From Tubiluchus corallicola (taxonomy: Eukaryota; Priapulida; Priapulimorpha; Priapulimorphida; Tubiluchidae), in assembly GCA_030141605.1 (NCBI GenBank), contig JAQGDQ010001507.1, positions 1 through 37,313 of the forward strand: a DNA stretch of 37,313 nucleotides, given 5' to 3'. A model generated the notes under the pieces. It made no database searches, had not been told where the DNA came from, and worked only from the letters and a program-made list of their open reading frames with translations. Position numbers and translations under genes: made by a program. Positions 21,482 to 31,529 of this stretch are shown piece by piece (within the stretch, counting starts at the first letter, position 1; every line of letters begins with the position of its first letter).

Positions 21482-22222
21482 GCCAAATTTGCCATACCAC
21501 CAAACCTGCTAAACCCGTCATGCCACCAAGGTACTGTGGTAGTTTTGTCGGCCATTTAGCAAATATATCAGTTATCTCGTGGAATAGTCGGCACTTATCA
21601 AGTCGTACTTGACAAGTTGTCCCGACTATAAAAAATTCACGAGGTTACGCGAATTTTTTACATAACACTCATCCTACCACTTACATATACTACTGAATAG
21701 AGTTGTAACGGTCGTGTTTAGTAGATTAAAACGAAAAGCCATTTAAATGTAATAACACAATTACGTGGCATTTTAAAGATTAGCTCGATCTGAATGTGCT
21801 GTATTGAATCTGTTATGAATAACTAATTATCCGAATTAGGTAAACGTTATAAACTCGTGGCTCTACCAATAGGGAGTTCAGCAAAGAAATGTTACAATTT
21901 AGCTGTTGTACCAAATTTTGGCTTCATGATCTCATACCAATAATACTGCTGTGATTGGATGATTAACTGGATCACGACAGATTTGACTTGATAGGAGCCG
22001 ACTTTTCCACGAGGTTACTGATATATTTGCTAAATGGCCGACACAGCAAAAAGGCCAATTGATTTTGCCTTTGTTGGGGTGTTGGCTGACAAGGCGTTGC
22101 TTTGGATGTTTTTATAATCAACTTGATGACTTGCAATTGGCTACGTGAATTGAATTGTTCACACTACCACACTACCTGGTGGCATGACGGGTTAAGCAGG
22201 TTTGGAGGTATGGCAAATTTTG
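21482..22222. repeat. nested imperfect palindrome
   Basis: The left outer arm (about 21,482-21,542: GCCATACCACCAAACCTGCT and onward to GTGGTAG) is the near reverse complement of 22,160-22,222. Between them sits the MITE-like element at 21,547-22,042 plus about 115 unpaired bases. The arms share their words with the G/T minisatellite to the right. Confidence 0.8.
21547..22042. mobile_element. 496-bp MITE-like element with terminal inverted repeats
   Basis: It starts GTCGGCCATTTAGCAAATAT and ends in the reverse complement of that word. Homology continues inward about 60-70 bp (ATCAGT, CTCGTGGAA, AGTCGGC, TATCAAGTC). The inside is AT-rich without coding capacity. Target-site duplications are not clear because the flanks are themselves repeats. 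Superfamily cannot be assigned. Confidence 0.7.
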
Positions 22223-22500
22223 TGGTAGTATGGTGATATTAGCAGGTTTGGTGGTATGGCGAAATTGGCATATTTGGTAGTCTGGAAGGTTTGGCAAGTT
22301 TGGAGGTATGGCAAATTTGGTAGTATGACGAGATAGGCATATTTGGTAGTATGACAGGTTTAATGGTACAGCGGTATGGTGGGTATGGCAGGTTTGGTGG
22401 TATGACAGGTTTGGCAGGTTTGGTAGGATTGGTAGGACTGGCGAGTTTGGCAGGTTTGGCAGTACGGCGGGTTAGGCAGTTTGGCAGTGCAGCATTTTTC
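22180..22500. repeat. G/T-rich degenerate minisatellite
   Basis: The words GCAGGTTTGG, GGTATGGCAAATTTGG and TAGTATGACAGG recur with irregular spacing of roughly 20-40 bp. Strong G/T bias on the plus strand gives a chance open frame at 22,351-22,560 of Gly/Leu/Ala repeats, which I do not call a gene. Confidence 0.85.
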
Positions 22501-22560
22501 AGGTTGTTTTGGTATGAGGAGTGGGAAGGAGGTAGAGTGTCGGCAGTGGGACTGATATAG

Positions 22561-24008
22561 GATGATAGTTAGGTTTGAGAAGAACGATCTAAACTACAAG
22601 TGTGCCCCATTTACGACTCACACACGTCAACATAACAAAGAATTGTGTTAAATTTAAGGAAATAATATCTCATTTTTTAGCATTGTTCGTTTGATAAAAT
22701 GATCTATCACTTGTTCGTTTAAACAAACATATAATTTAATATTTCGACAAATTGCTAAGCTTGTAATCCTGCCTAACGTTTAAAAATATTTATAAAAAAT
22801 GTAGAATAGATTCTCGATTCTATATTCCACTGCTTGCCAGATCTCACAAATTATTTTGATATAGGACTAGATTATTCACAGCAGCCAGGTAAACCATTCG
22901 CGACCATTAGTCACAGGTAAATTTGCTGAAAGGGCTGGCACATGCTGCTTATGAATATCCATGAATTTTCTGATCTATTATTGTTTGTAATTTGGGTCGT
23001 TGGAGAATAGAAATTGGGGAAACACTGTGAAATTATGGAATATAAATATTGGCCTTTCCTACTTTCCCTAATAATTCTGAGCTGAACCTGCCAAGGTACT
23101 GAAACCCAGCTAAGTACCAATACTTTCAACAAGGTTTTGTATCCTTTAATCTTAATTCAAATTGACCCAGGGGTAGAGCAGTGCAGTACCGACTGCATAC
23201 CAGATTGCATTCTATAATTTCCCTAATTTAGTGTTAAAATTTTTGCCTGATTTTGCCTTGTGCAGAAAGGTAGTAATGTGCCAGTTCTGAGCATGAGCAT
23301 TCAAGCACCCTTTGCTAAACTCACTGCTCCTGCACGTGTGCGAGCCCACCTCGTTTCTGCCACGCTCTACGCAAACCCCCAGGTTTGATCAAATATTTTC
23401 ACCATCCAGTGTTTGTACCCAAAAATGAAGGCCAAAAAATACGTGATATGCATGCTTAATGAAAATTTCTAACAAGGTATTTTGGTAGATTCGTGAAATG
23501 AAAATTAACAACGACAGAACCTGGTTCTTAAATAAATTTGTATCTTCTTGATCCACTGGCAAATTTAATTGTAAGGCATAATCTGTGTGTCAACACAGCT
23601 CTTCAAAAGATATCAGTGATTAAATTGCAGACAGAATTATTAAGGAAGCAAAAGCCCCGCAAAATATTTTGTGCATAAATCCACTTATAATTAACAATGT
23701 GTGAACATTCTGCCTTGTGTTCCTTTATTTACCTAACGCCAAGCCAGCAGCAGCAGTTTTTACTGAATTAAAGTTATATGGTTATAAGCAGAGTATAATG
23801 GATGACATCAGAACAATGACTTTGCGTCAGCAGTTTTCCAAGCGACACCTAACTCGTCGCCACTCGTCAGAGGGCCCGATTCGAAAAACAAACTCCCAGG
23901 TGCGAACCTATGTGTGGAGTAGTAGTAGTAGGAGGAGGCCTTTTATTTGACGTATAGATCGTCGACAATGGTGCTGTCGTCGAAGCTGTAGCCTCATCGG
24001 TTATCTAT

Positions 24009-24010
<2 letters not shown>
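22561..24010. other. no gene recognised
   Basis: Mixed sequence with short ORFs and no family motif. A slightly GC-rich portion lies at 23,290-23,390. Confidence 0.4.

Positions 24011-24043
<33 letters not shown>
24011..24043. repeat. (AT)n microsatellite
   Basis: About 16 uninterrupted AT dinucleotides. Confidence 0.98.
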
Positions 24044-24046
<3 letters not shown>

Positions 24047-24047
24047 C

Positions 24048-24345
24048 CGAAAAACTCACAACAACAACCCACGCCATACCACTGCACCATACCACCCTTA
24101 CAATAGCACACCAACTACACGACACACAACATCACACCATACCACAACACCACACAACACTTACTAAACAACACCCACCACACTACACCAGCACCCTACC
24201 ACTGCACCGGATTATCCACACCACTCACCCACACCACACCACTCAGACCACACTACACCACACCCACCACACCATTCCACCGATCACACACACACACCTT
24301 ATCGCCCCACCACACGATGGTGGCAACAATGACGACACCTACATC
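24048..24345. repeat. C/A-rich, G-poor simple tract
   Basis: About 300 bp built from words such as CACCACAC, ACTACACC and CATACCAC, with very few G residues and few T on the plus strand. No fixed period is apparent. It follows the (AT)n run directly. Confidence 0.85.
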
Positions 24346-25002
24346 ACCAGTACCTACAGCACAGCATCACAAAATACATTCCTAAAGTTTTCCACATAGT
24401 CGAAACAGTGTGCTGAAATAAATGCTCTTAGCCTGTTTACTAATGATCACCAATGCATGGACATTCCACATAGTTTTGTTTGCTGTTCTCAGATTATAAA
24501 AGGCTAACAGACCTTTCTTACATGTATAGTCTATAACACTGTAGAACGACGGATGGCAACAATGTCTGGAACAGCCGCGAAATTTCTCAAACTAACTCAA
24601 AGACAACGGATGTTCCAAATAGCGTGTAGCACAGAGGGTAGAAATACATACCTAACGTTTCGTCCGGTTTACATCTCTGTCAACAAAGCCTTCAAAATTT
24701 TGTTGACCTTTTTTTTCTTTCTTTATTTATTAAATATATCCACAATGATCATTACAGCATTGTATTGTACATAAAAGTATTTAATAATATATTTATTATT
24801 ATGTGCACAAGATGCCAAGCAGCAAATGACCCGTGGGGTACTCAAGAAGTAATTACTTGTTTAGAGTATAATAGAAAAGAGCAGCAAGGGAAAGGTTCCC
24901 AAGCAAGTGTCGAGTCAAAAATAATGCCCAGAAGCTTTATATTATCGACACTTCAATTTAAGAATTGACAAAGTATGTACCTCTAAGGTTTGATGAGACT
25001 AC
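24346..25002. other. no gene recognised; possible weak duplication
   Basis: Words such as ATGGCAACAATG and AAATACATACCTAA at about 24,553-24,660 echo similar words at about 24,318-24,390, suggesting an old duplication with a step of about 240 bp. Confidence 0.3.
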
Positions 25003-25715
25003 TTTACACGAGTAAAAATTAACCTGCAAAATCTTTTGAGAGGACTTTGCTAGCCTAATAATTAATTTCGGTGGTATGTTTGATTCGAGGATCCATTTTG
25101 AACGATTCCCGCTTAGACACTTACGTAGAAACGCTGACGGAGCAAAATGGTAAAACGCATCCTGTTCTGACAATTACGTAGAAACGCTGAGGGTGCAAAC
25201 TGACAAAACGCATCCTGTTCTGACAATTACGTAGAAACGCTGAGGGTGCAAAATGACAAAACGCATCCTGTTCTGACAATTACGTAGAAACGCTGAGGGT
25301 GCAAAATGACAAAACGCATCCTGTTCTGACAATTACATGGAAACGCTGACGGTGCAAAGTGATAAAACATATCCTAGTCCGTCTACGTTGAAACACCGAT
25401 AGAGCAAATTTAACCCGTTTATTGTGTAAAACGCTGACAGACCTAAAGGATATGCAGGTACAGCGAACTAAATGCATAGTGGAAATTTTACAATAAAACT
25501 GTTGCAAATTTTACCTGCAGTTTTAGTGAAGGCATACATGAAAGGCGAATTCAGCAATTTTCATACAACGAAAATATAAAACAAATAGAATGTCGCCTAT
25601 TCACGGATTAAATTTAAAAAAAGCATCATGAAAATAAAAAAAAAGTTTAAACTATCGCACAGACGAAATCATTTAGCAGATATTTTTAGCTTACGTTGCC
25701 TAACAGGAAAATGTT
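25003..25715 (+). mobile_element. element B, left terminal arm
   Basis: Close direct copy of 5,511-6,250, from ACTTTACACGAG through the array and the inner unique part to CCTAACAGGAAAATGTTGAA, then into the same gag fragment. A deletion near 25,620 removes about 20 bases present in A. Confidence 0.85.
25121..25385 (+). repeat. 53-bp tandem array, five copies
   Basis: TTAC(G/A)T(A/G)GAAACGCTGA starts at 25,121, 25,174, 25,227, 25,280 and 25,333, exactly 53 bp apart. Units 2 to 4 share changes (GAGGGTGCAAA, GACAAAACGCATCC) not seen in A, indicating local homogenisation after the copies separated. Confidence 0.95.
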
Positions 25716-25720
25716 GAAAA

Positions 25721-26160
25721 ATGAACCACAATGTGTATGGAAGCCTCAGCGATTGGGACAAACAAAGCATATCTGCCAAAAATTACGCCACTTCTGCTAA
25801 AGCACCTCAAGTTCAAGCAAACAATGGCAAGGCGACAACAAATCAAGAAAAGCTGCAAACCAAAAGCGCCCAATTTAGCAAGAAAGTTTGCACATTTTGC
25901 AGCTCAAAGAAGCATTCTTCTCTTGGACAGTGTGAAGCTTTTGCAGCTAGGGACGCCCCAGATAAGTTGACGTTTGTGGGCAAGGAACGCCTCTGCTTTA
26001 ATTGTTTGACAAACATAGAGCAGCTAGATGTTTCAAACCGTCTTGCAGTGTTAATGAATGCAACAAGAAGCATTCAGCTTTATTGCCCGATGCAGTGGGG
26101 AGGCTGAGCAGCTCTTCTTCAGATGTTTATAGGCTTCCCACCGATGACAGGAAAGAAAGG
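25721..26160 (+). pseudogene. BEL/Pao gag zinc-finger segment in element B
   Basis: The ATG at 25,721 is in frame with the segment SISAKNYATSAKAPQ, then VCTFCSSKKHSSLGQC and LCFNCL. Relative to element A, seven bases are missing near 26,008, which shifts the frame inside the second zinc knuckle; the remainder (HRAARC, CSVNECNKKHSALLP) continues in the frame of 26,002-26,454. The gag N-terminal domain is absent exactly as in A. The ATG just inside the arm is the only plausible start and could belong to the arm rather than to gag. Confidence 0.8.
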
Positions 26161-26740
26161 ATGAGTCTGAAGCTACAGGCTGTGCAAATAGGGTCAGCTT
26201 TGCCTATGGTCAAAGTTCAAGTACAGGTACGTGGAACAATCGAGAAACGTCAAAGTAAAGCAGACACTTTAGTCACAAATTTTGTAGTTATGGACAGCTT
26301 TGGCGAGAACAGAATCATGTTGCCTCACGTTTTAGTTCGACAATCACTAGATAACAGAATGCTTGGCATCAGTCACAGATGTTCAAAGGGCGGCAATGTA
26401 TATAACGTGTCGGCAAATAACTGGTCAAGTTGCCGTGCTAGCAGACATACATGAGATGTATCACCAAGTGTTCGTTTCGCCCAAGCATAGAGATATGATG
26501 AGATTCATTTGGTGGCCTGAAGGACAAACTGACCAGCCTCTTCAGATACTTAGAATGACTGTGAATCTTTTGGGAGGGAGTCTGGTTCCCCAGCGCAGCC
26601 TTGTTTGTCATGAAACGCACTGCATTGGACTACCAATATAGCTTTGACAAAGAAACGGTAGCAGCTATGCTTTACCATTTTTATATGGATTACTGCCTAA
26701 AGTCAGTCGAAAAAGTGGAGCAAGCATTTTAGCTGATTAC
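26160..26740 (+). pseudogene. BEL/Pao pol remnant (protease-side linker and reverse transcriptase)
   Basis: After gag the frame runs through LPMVKVQVQVRG, a segment like the start of BEL protease but lacking the catalytic Asp-Ser-Gly. A sharp jump at about 26,385-26,420, indicating an internal deletion, leads to RT blocks: VAVLADIHEMYHQVFVSP, MRFIWWPEGQ, LRMTVNLLGG, and in another frame FVMKRTALDYQ and an YMDY box in place of the usual YVDD. Homology ends near 26,740 in stops. Non-functional. It extends the captured BEL segment well beyond the copy in element A. Confidence 0.75.
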
Positions 26741-26769
26741 TATTAAGCCAGAAGCTACAGATTGGGCAC

Positions 26770-27960
26770 TTTACCAAACGACGAAATGACGAGCTAAACG
26801 AAATGCATAAACTGCACAAAGTGTTTGTATGTTTAAAACAGAATGGCAATTGTTTCTTGAGCTTCCAAGTGCAAATATTATATAACTCGCGATTTTATAA
26901 AAAACATGTTTTATAATCACCTAATAAATTCGAGATATATGTGAACTATGGTCTAAATTTCATCAAATTTTTATTAAATTTTGTTGAATAATTTTTAGGT
27001 ACCCAGTTTTTGATTTTTATAATCTTTTATAATCATTAAATCCCAATGTATTTTGTAGGATACAGCCTATATTTAAAACACACACAGTTGGAAACAAAAT
27101 CATTTAATTTTGTTCTGAATAAGTTACGGATATTTAACAAACTACAAAGCAATTATTTCTTTCTTATTAAAAATAACTTGAAACTGAATTGGTTAACAAA
27201 TCAAGAGATTCAGATTGCTCTTAATTCATAGCTTAATCTATTTCTAGCACCACATTCTATGTGAGGAAAAGTCTGTCCCACCTCGAAGGAATACCTTTGG
27301 TAAGGCCTTCCACAATCTAGCAATAGCCTTCATTTTTGTTTGGTTCTCAGTACAACAGTTAACATAAAAAGCTTTGTGATTTCTTTGACGAACCCTAGAG
27401 AAATAAATTACATAACAATGGATATTATTTACTCGCACGTTGCATGAACCAGTCCATTTTGCAACCAAGGGGTGAATTGACCATGAAATTGAACCCGAGA
27501 TCACAGAAATCAAGCATGGTACCACTGGGCTGTTTCAGCTCGACTATTCTGGCAGGTGATTTTGGTTTACAATTTTATTTTTTATGTTCAAGCAGCCTTA
27601 TGATCTAATAACTGACTATGAGTTCCTTTTTTTCTCTCTGCTCCAGCTGTGCTTTAGTTTCAGTTTGATTTTAGTAAAACTAGTCTTTTTTTCTTTACAA
27701 CCAACTTGAATATTTGCAATCACAGTGATAACTTATCTACGAAACAAAGTCCTGCTAGGGCGCTTGCATCAAATGATCATTGTTGGCTTTGCTGTTAATA
27801 TTTTATTAATTTTATTATTGTAGAAAAAGCGCTATGATAACCATTGACGTTATACAATGCGTATCTTTTAATGCGCACATTTCATTCAGGAAAAAATGAA
27901 ATAATTAATTTACCCAAACAAGTGATGGAAACATTTCGGACTTTTCTAGGAGATCGTTTA
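26770..27960. other. no gene recognised
   Basis: AT-rich, with small chance ORFs. The 93-codon minus frame at 27,244-27,525 has no recognised family. Confidence 0.4.
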
Positions 27961-27966
27961 GTTTTT

Positions 27967-28245
27967 ATGTCAATGAGAGTACGAAGAAGTTTTGATGTCA
28001 ATGAGAGTACGAAGATGTATAGATGTCAATGAGAATATGAAGTAGTTTTGATGTCAATGAGAGTACGAAATAGTTTTGATGTCAATGAGAGTACGAAGTA
28101 GTTTTGATGTCAATGAGAGTACGAAGTAGTTTTGATGTCAATGAGAGTACGAAGTAGTTTTGATGTCAATGAGAGTACGAAATAGTTTTGATGTCAATGA
28201 GAGTACGAAGATGTTTTGATGTTAATGAGAGTACGAAGTAATTTA
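27967..28245 (+). repeat. 28-bp minisatellite, about ten copies
   Basis: ATGTCAATGAGAGTACGAAG recurs at 27,967, 27,995, 28,023, 28,051, 28,079, 28,107, 28,135, 28,163 and 28,191 at exact 28-bp steps, with a last unit at 28,221. The linker is mostly TAGTTTTG. Units are nearly identical, so the array is young or homogenised. Confidence 0.97.
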
Positions 28246-28274
28246 AAATTTGACGTCTTTCTTCTGTACTTCCT

Positions 28275-28500
28275 TTGTACAATACAGTAGCTGCAATAAT
28301 GGCACAAATCGAACACACTTGCCTAGCAAATCTTCATGTAAATGTGACATCAAGTTTAAATGCTAACCAGTTTGGGTTTTGTCAAGGATGCAATGAACTA
28401 GTTGAAGTTATTGAAAATAACTCTTTTACGGCTGGCATTTTTTGTGATTTATCAAAATTGTTTGATGTGACAGCCCTATACAATAGTGCTCTCATTTTAT
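28275..28500 (+). pseudogene. LINE reverse transcriptase fragment
   Basis: The frame reads ANQFGFCQGCNELVEVIENN and then AGIFCDLSKLFD. The QFGFRxG block followed by the FCDLSKAFD block with its first catalytic Asp is diagnostic of non-LTR reverse transcriptase. Only this 70-residue piece is present; both ends are cut. It starts 30 bp after the minisatellite. Confidence 0.75.
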
Positions 28501-29039
28501 CGTACTAATTAAATTTCTACAATTAAGTTTGCTATGTTAAGCAGGGTAGCGCCAATGAGTTTAATTTTGTAGTGCTAAGTAAAAGTTTATTTTGTTGATC
28601 TATATAAAATTATTATCTATATGAAATTATTATCTCTCAGGCTAGCATAGTAGTGCCATCTACTGTCAACTTTGTTTATCAAAGGAAGAAACCAGGGACA
28701 TGAACTTGACAGGTGTGCTTCCTTATTTGGCAAGCTTGACCACCAATCCTGAGTGATGATAAATAGGACATTCATAGCTGCTACTCTTTATAGCCTGTTT
28801 GATTGGTTAGGTTTAGGTGATGAACCAACCTTTACATGATATGCAGCCAATCAGCTGAGAGCAATCAGGTTTACCTGGAAAAACGAGGTCACAGAGCAAG
28901 GTGTAAAAATTGTGGCTTTGCTATATGGTTGCTCTACTTGAGTTTTATCAATTCTTGGTTTAAAGGATAATATTGCATTTACTAATGGCATTTCCTCAGC
29001 AGAAACAGTGTACTTCTACAAAGGTTGTACTCAGTCTTT

Positions 29040-29330
29040 GTGATCCTGGGCTGTCCGTCATTTAGGAAGCCCCTAGAGACTTTGTCGTTTACGGTGGAGG
29101 AGACCAGGTCGTGAAATGGACCATTGACAGTTCTCAGAGAACCAGCCTGTAGTCGGTCTTCCTGTCAGTGTCTTCAGATACGCCGGACTTGATACAGCGC
29201 ATTCCTCAGTTGATGGAGTAAATGCCACGCCTGACCCTGAAGTTACCGTTTGTGAGCCTGCCGTCAGACTGTTCCAGAACACGCCGCCGTCGACAGCGAC
29301 AGTGACGAGGTTAAACTAGCTAGTCAACGT
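29040..29330. other. GC-rich patch of unknown nature
   Basis: Markedly richer in GC than its neighbours, with a protein-like plus-strand stretch (FVVYGGGDQVVKWTIDSS; then, after a stop, GLPVSVFRYAGLDTAHS). I do not recognise it. It may be part of the LTR that ends at 29,754 or a retroelement 3' coding end. Confidence 0.3.
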
Positions 29331-29459
29331 GTGCACAGAGACTCACGATAAGTACAGTTTATGGTATTTGTGTTACATTTAAAATCCCGGGTAAAATTAA
29401 AGACAGTAGCTAAACTATAATTTGTAGTATATATTTGTTCATCAATTCTCAAATGTGTT

Positions 29460-29754
29460 TTTCTGATGTTAAATAATATTGAGTTTATAGCTAATTGTTC
29501 GTTTGTCTATCTGTTCTGATAATGTTAGATTCTCACGTTAAGGAAGCTCGCCAGGGACCCACAGCCTCAGATCAAATAAAGCTTGCTGTTTCTTTAAGTA
29601 TTTATGGTGTGTTAGCACCAATGTTGAAGTGATAATCTTGCGATCCTGACATAAACATATATACAGCATTTTAGGCCAAACGGATTATTACATGCATCTC
29701 CGTTTATTCATGTTCCGTTTATTTTGATTTTGTAACCAATTCCAACTCATAACA
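29460..29754 (+). repeat. 3' part of a probable LTR (R-U5)
   Basis: A polyadenylation-type signal (AATAAAGCTTGC) at about 29,575 is followed by T-rich sequence ending CATAACA, with a terminal CA as expected for an LTR, three bases before a primer-binding-site-like word. The start of the LTR is not resolved; a TGTTA-starting boundary at 28,535 would pair with the TAACA end but is only one option. Confidence 0.45.
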
Positions 29755-29757
29755 AAG

Positions 29758-29775
29758 TGGGGGCTCGAAGCCGGA
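29758..29775 (+). other. primer-binding site, tRNA-Pro-like
   Basis: TGGGGGCTCGAAGCCGGA begins with ten bases that match the complement of a tRNA-Pro acceptor end, including the complement of CCA (TGG). Placement three bases after an LTR-like CA end and about 1 kb before a gag frame supports the call. Confidence 0.5.
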
Positions 29776-30797
29776 ATGAATCAACCGACTTGCAATGAGT
29801 TTCGTGTGTATGCTTTTCGTTTTAATTACTGTGCAACGTTACGATGATTTTTCTTCTGTTGATGCTAAAGCTTTAATTTCACAGTTAATAAAGCTGACAA
29901 TGGACAAACTGTAAGTTACGGCTCATTTTTCTACACAGTAACTGTCTCTGCCTGTCTGTCTGTCAATGTCTGGAAATATTTGCATATCCGCTCATTAAAA
30001 AATTCATAATTATTGAGAAATGCTGCCAACATGCTGTAGTATACAAAGTTCATACTAATATAAAGCATCTCTAAAGTACATGAGAAATGTGTAGAGGTCA
30101 CGAAGTTCTGTTGCTACAAGTGAACTATGAATAATGTTTCGACAAACGTTATACTCGAATTCAGGATTATGCTCTTGTGAATTTCTGTGTAAAAACGAGG
30201 CAAGTTTCATTCTGCGTTGCGGGAATTCTGCATAAAATACTGTGGGTAACAATCGTCTGTGTTTGCTGGAACTGATCCAAGTAGCTGCCTTAGACTAAGG
30301 TTAATGATCTTGAGGCTACAAGCGTGTGTATTGGTCGGGGGCTACTGTCAAATCGCCCCAGGTATATCTACAGATTAGTACAAGCTATACGGAAACTCGT
30401 ATCACGTGAGAAAGCCAGCTAGACAAGCAGTGCATGGAACAGAGATATTTCCACACACGTACGGCAGTAGTAAAAGAAAAACGAATATGACATTTATTGG
30501 ATTCATTGATTTTGATAAGGCAGTTGGGCGAAGAAATCGCAATCGTGTTAGTTATTGCCTAACACTTTCATCTACTAGGTTAATTGCACTACTATTACTA
30601 CTCTTACGTGTGCTCCCCCACAGATAACTTGCACATGTGGTGTCTAATCGGAACTGTTGAAAGTTAAATATTATACAGTAAGTTGTGTAGTTAGTTGGTA
30701 GACCTGTGTCATAAAGTTATACTGTGGTAATTGTGCTAATTGCTGAACTAAGGTGACATAATTTGACTCGAAAATGTTTTGAAAAGGGGGCTTAGTA

Positions 30798-31520
30798 ACC
30801 TTGCCCATATTAGATAAACTCACAAAAGACAATTTACATGCCCTGGCCAATTACCTAAATATTGAGTTGCCCACAAGTGCTGGAAAAGCAAAAATTATTG
30901 AAATTCTCGGAAACCTAGAAATTTTGAAAACAGCTAGACCACGTGAAGGGGAGAAATCTGTAATTAGTAAATCTCCTCATATTCCTGTGCATACTCCCAC
31001 GAGAACAGATAGAAAGAACTTGAGTTAGCAAAAATTGCACTCGAACGTGAAAGGATGGAACTTGAAAAATTAAGGTTGGAATATCAGGACAAAGAAAGGC
31101 AAAGGGATAGGGAGTACAACGTTAAGATGAAAGAACTGGAATTATTAATAGTATCCACTAATTTGGAGGCTCAGCAAGCCAATAACCAAATTTTTGACGC
31201 TATAAAAATCATATTCTCCTTGAACCAAAATTTAGTGAAACAGATGTTGAAACATTTTTTCTAACCTTTGGAAAATTGCCAACAATCTCAAATGGCCAAA
31301 AGCTCATTGGCCTGTTTCGTTACAAAGCAGCTTTAAAGGCAAAGCACTGGAAATTTACTCTTCGCTACCCTCCACTCAGAGTTCAAATTATGAACAATTG
31401 AAATCCGCTGTGCTAATGGCATATGAATTAGTACCAGAAGCCTCTCGCCAATGATTTAGGAACAGTGGGAAAGATTAAAATCAAACTTATGTTGAGTTTG
31501 CAAGAGATAAAGAAGTTATA
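30798..31520 (+). pseudogene. Ty3/Gypsy gag with SCAN-like domain, decayed
   Basis: The first frame reads LPILDKLTKDNLHALANYLN then a SAP-like helix pair, a stop at 31,026, and in the next frame a coiled-coil (MELEKLRLEYQDKERQRDRE). FSETDVETFFLTF follows; after a shift near 31,265 come ANNLKWPKAHWPV, GKALEIYSSLP, QLKSAVLMAYELVPEASRQ, a stop, and YVEFARDKEV. This order is the gag of a large Gypsy group whose capsid resembles the SCAN domain. No ATG fits the observed start. The frame degenerates after 31,520 and no protease or RT follows. It probably belongs to the LTR and primer site upstream. Confidence 0.8.
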
Positions 31521-31529
31521 TACATGTCC

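Noticed and set aside
22351-22560. Gly/Leu/Ala-rich open frame
   Set aside because: It is read through the G/T-rich minisatellite.
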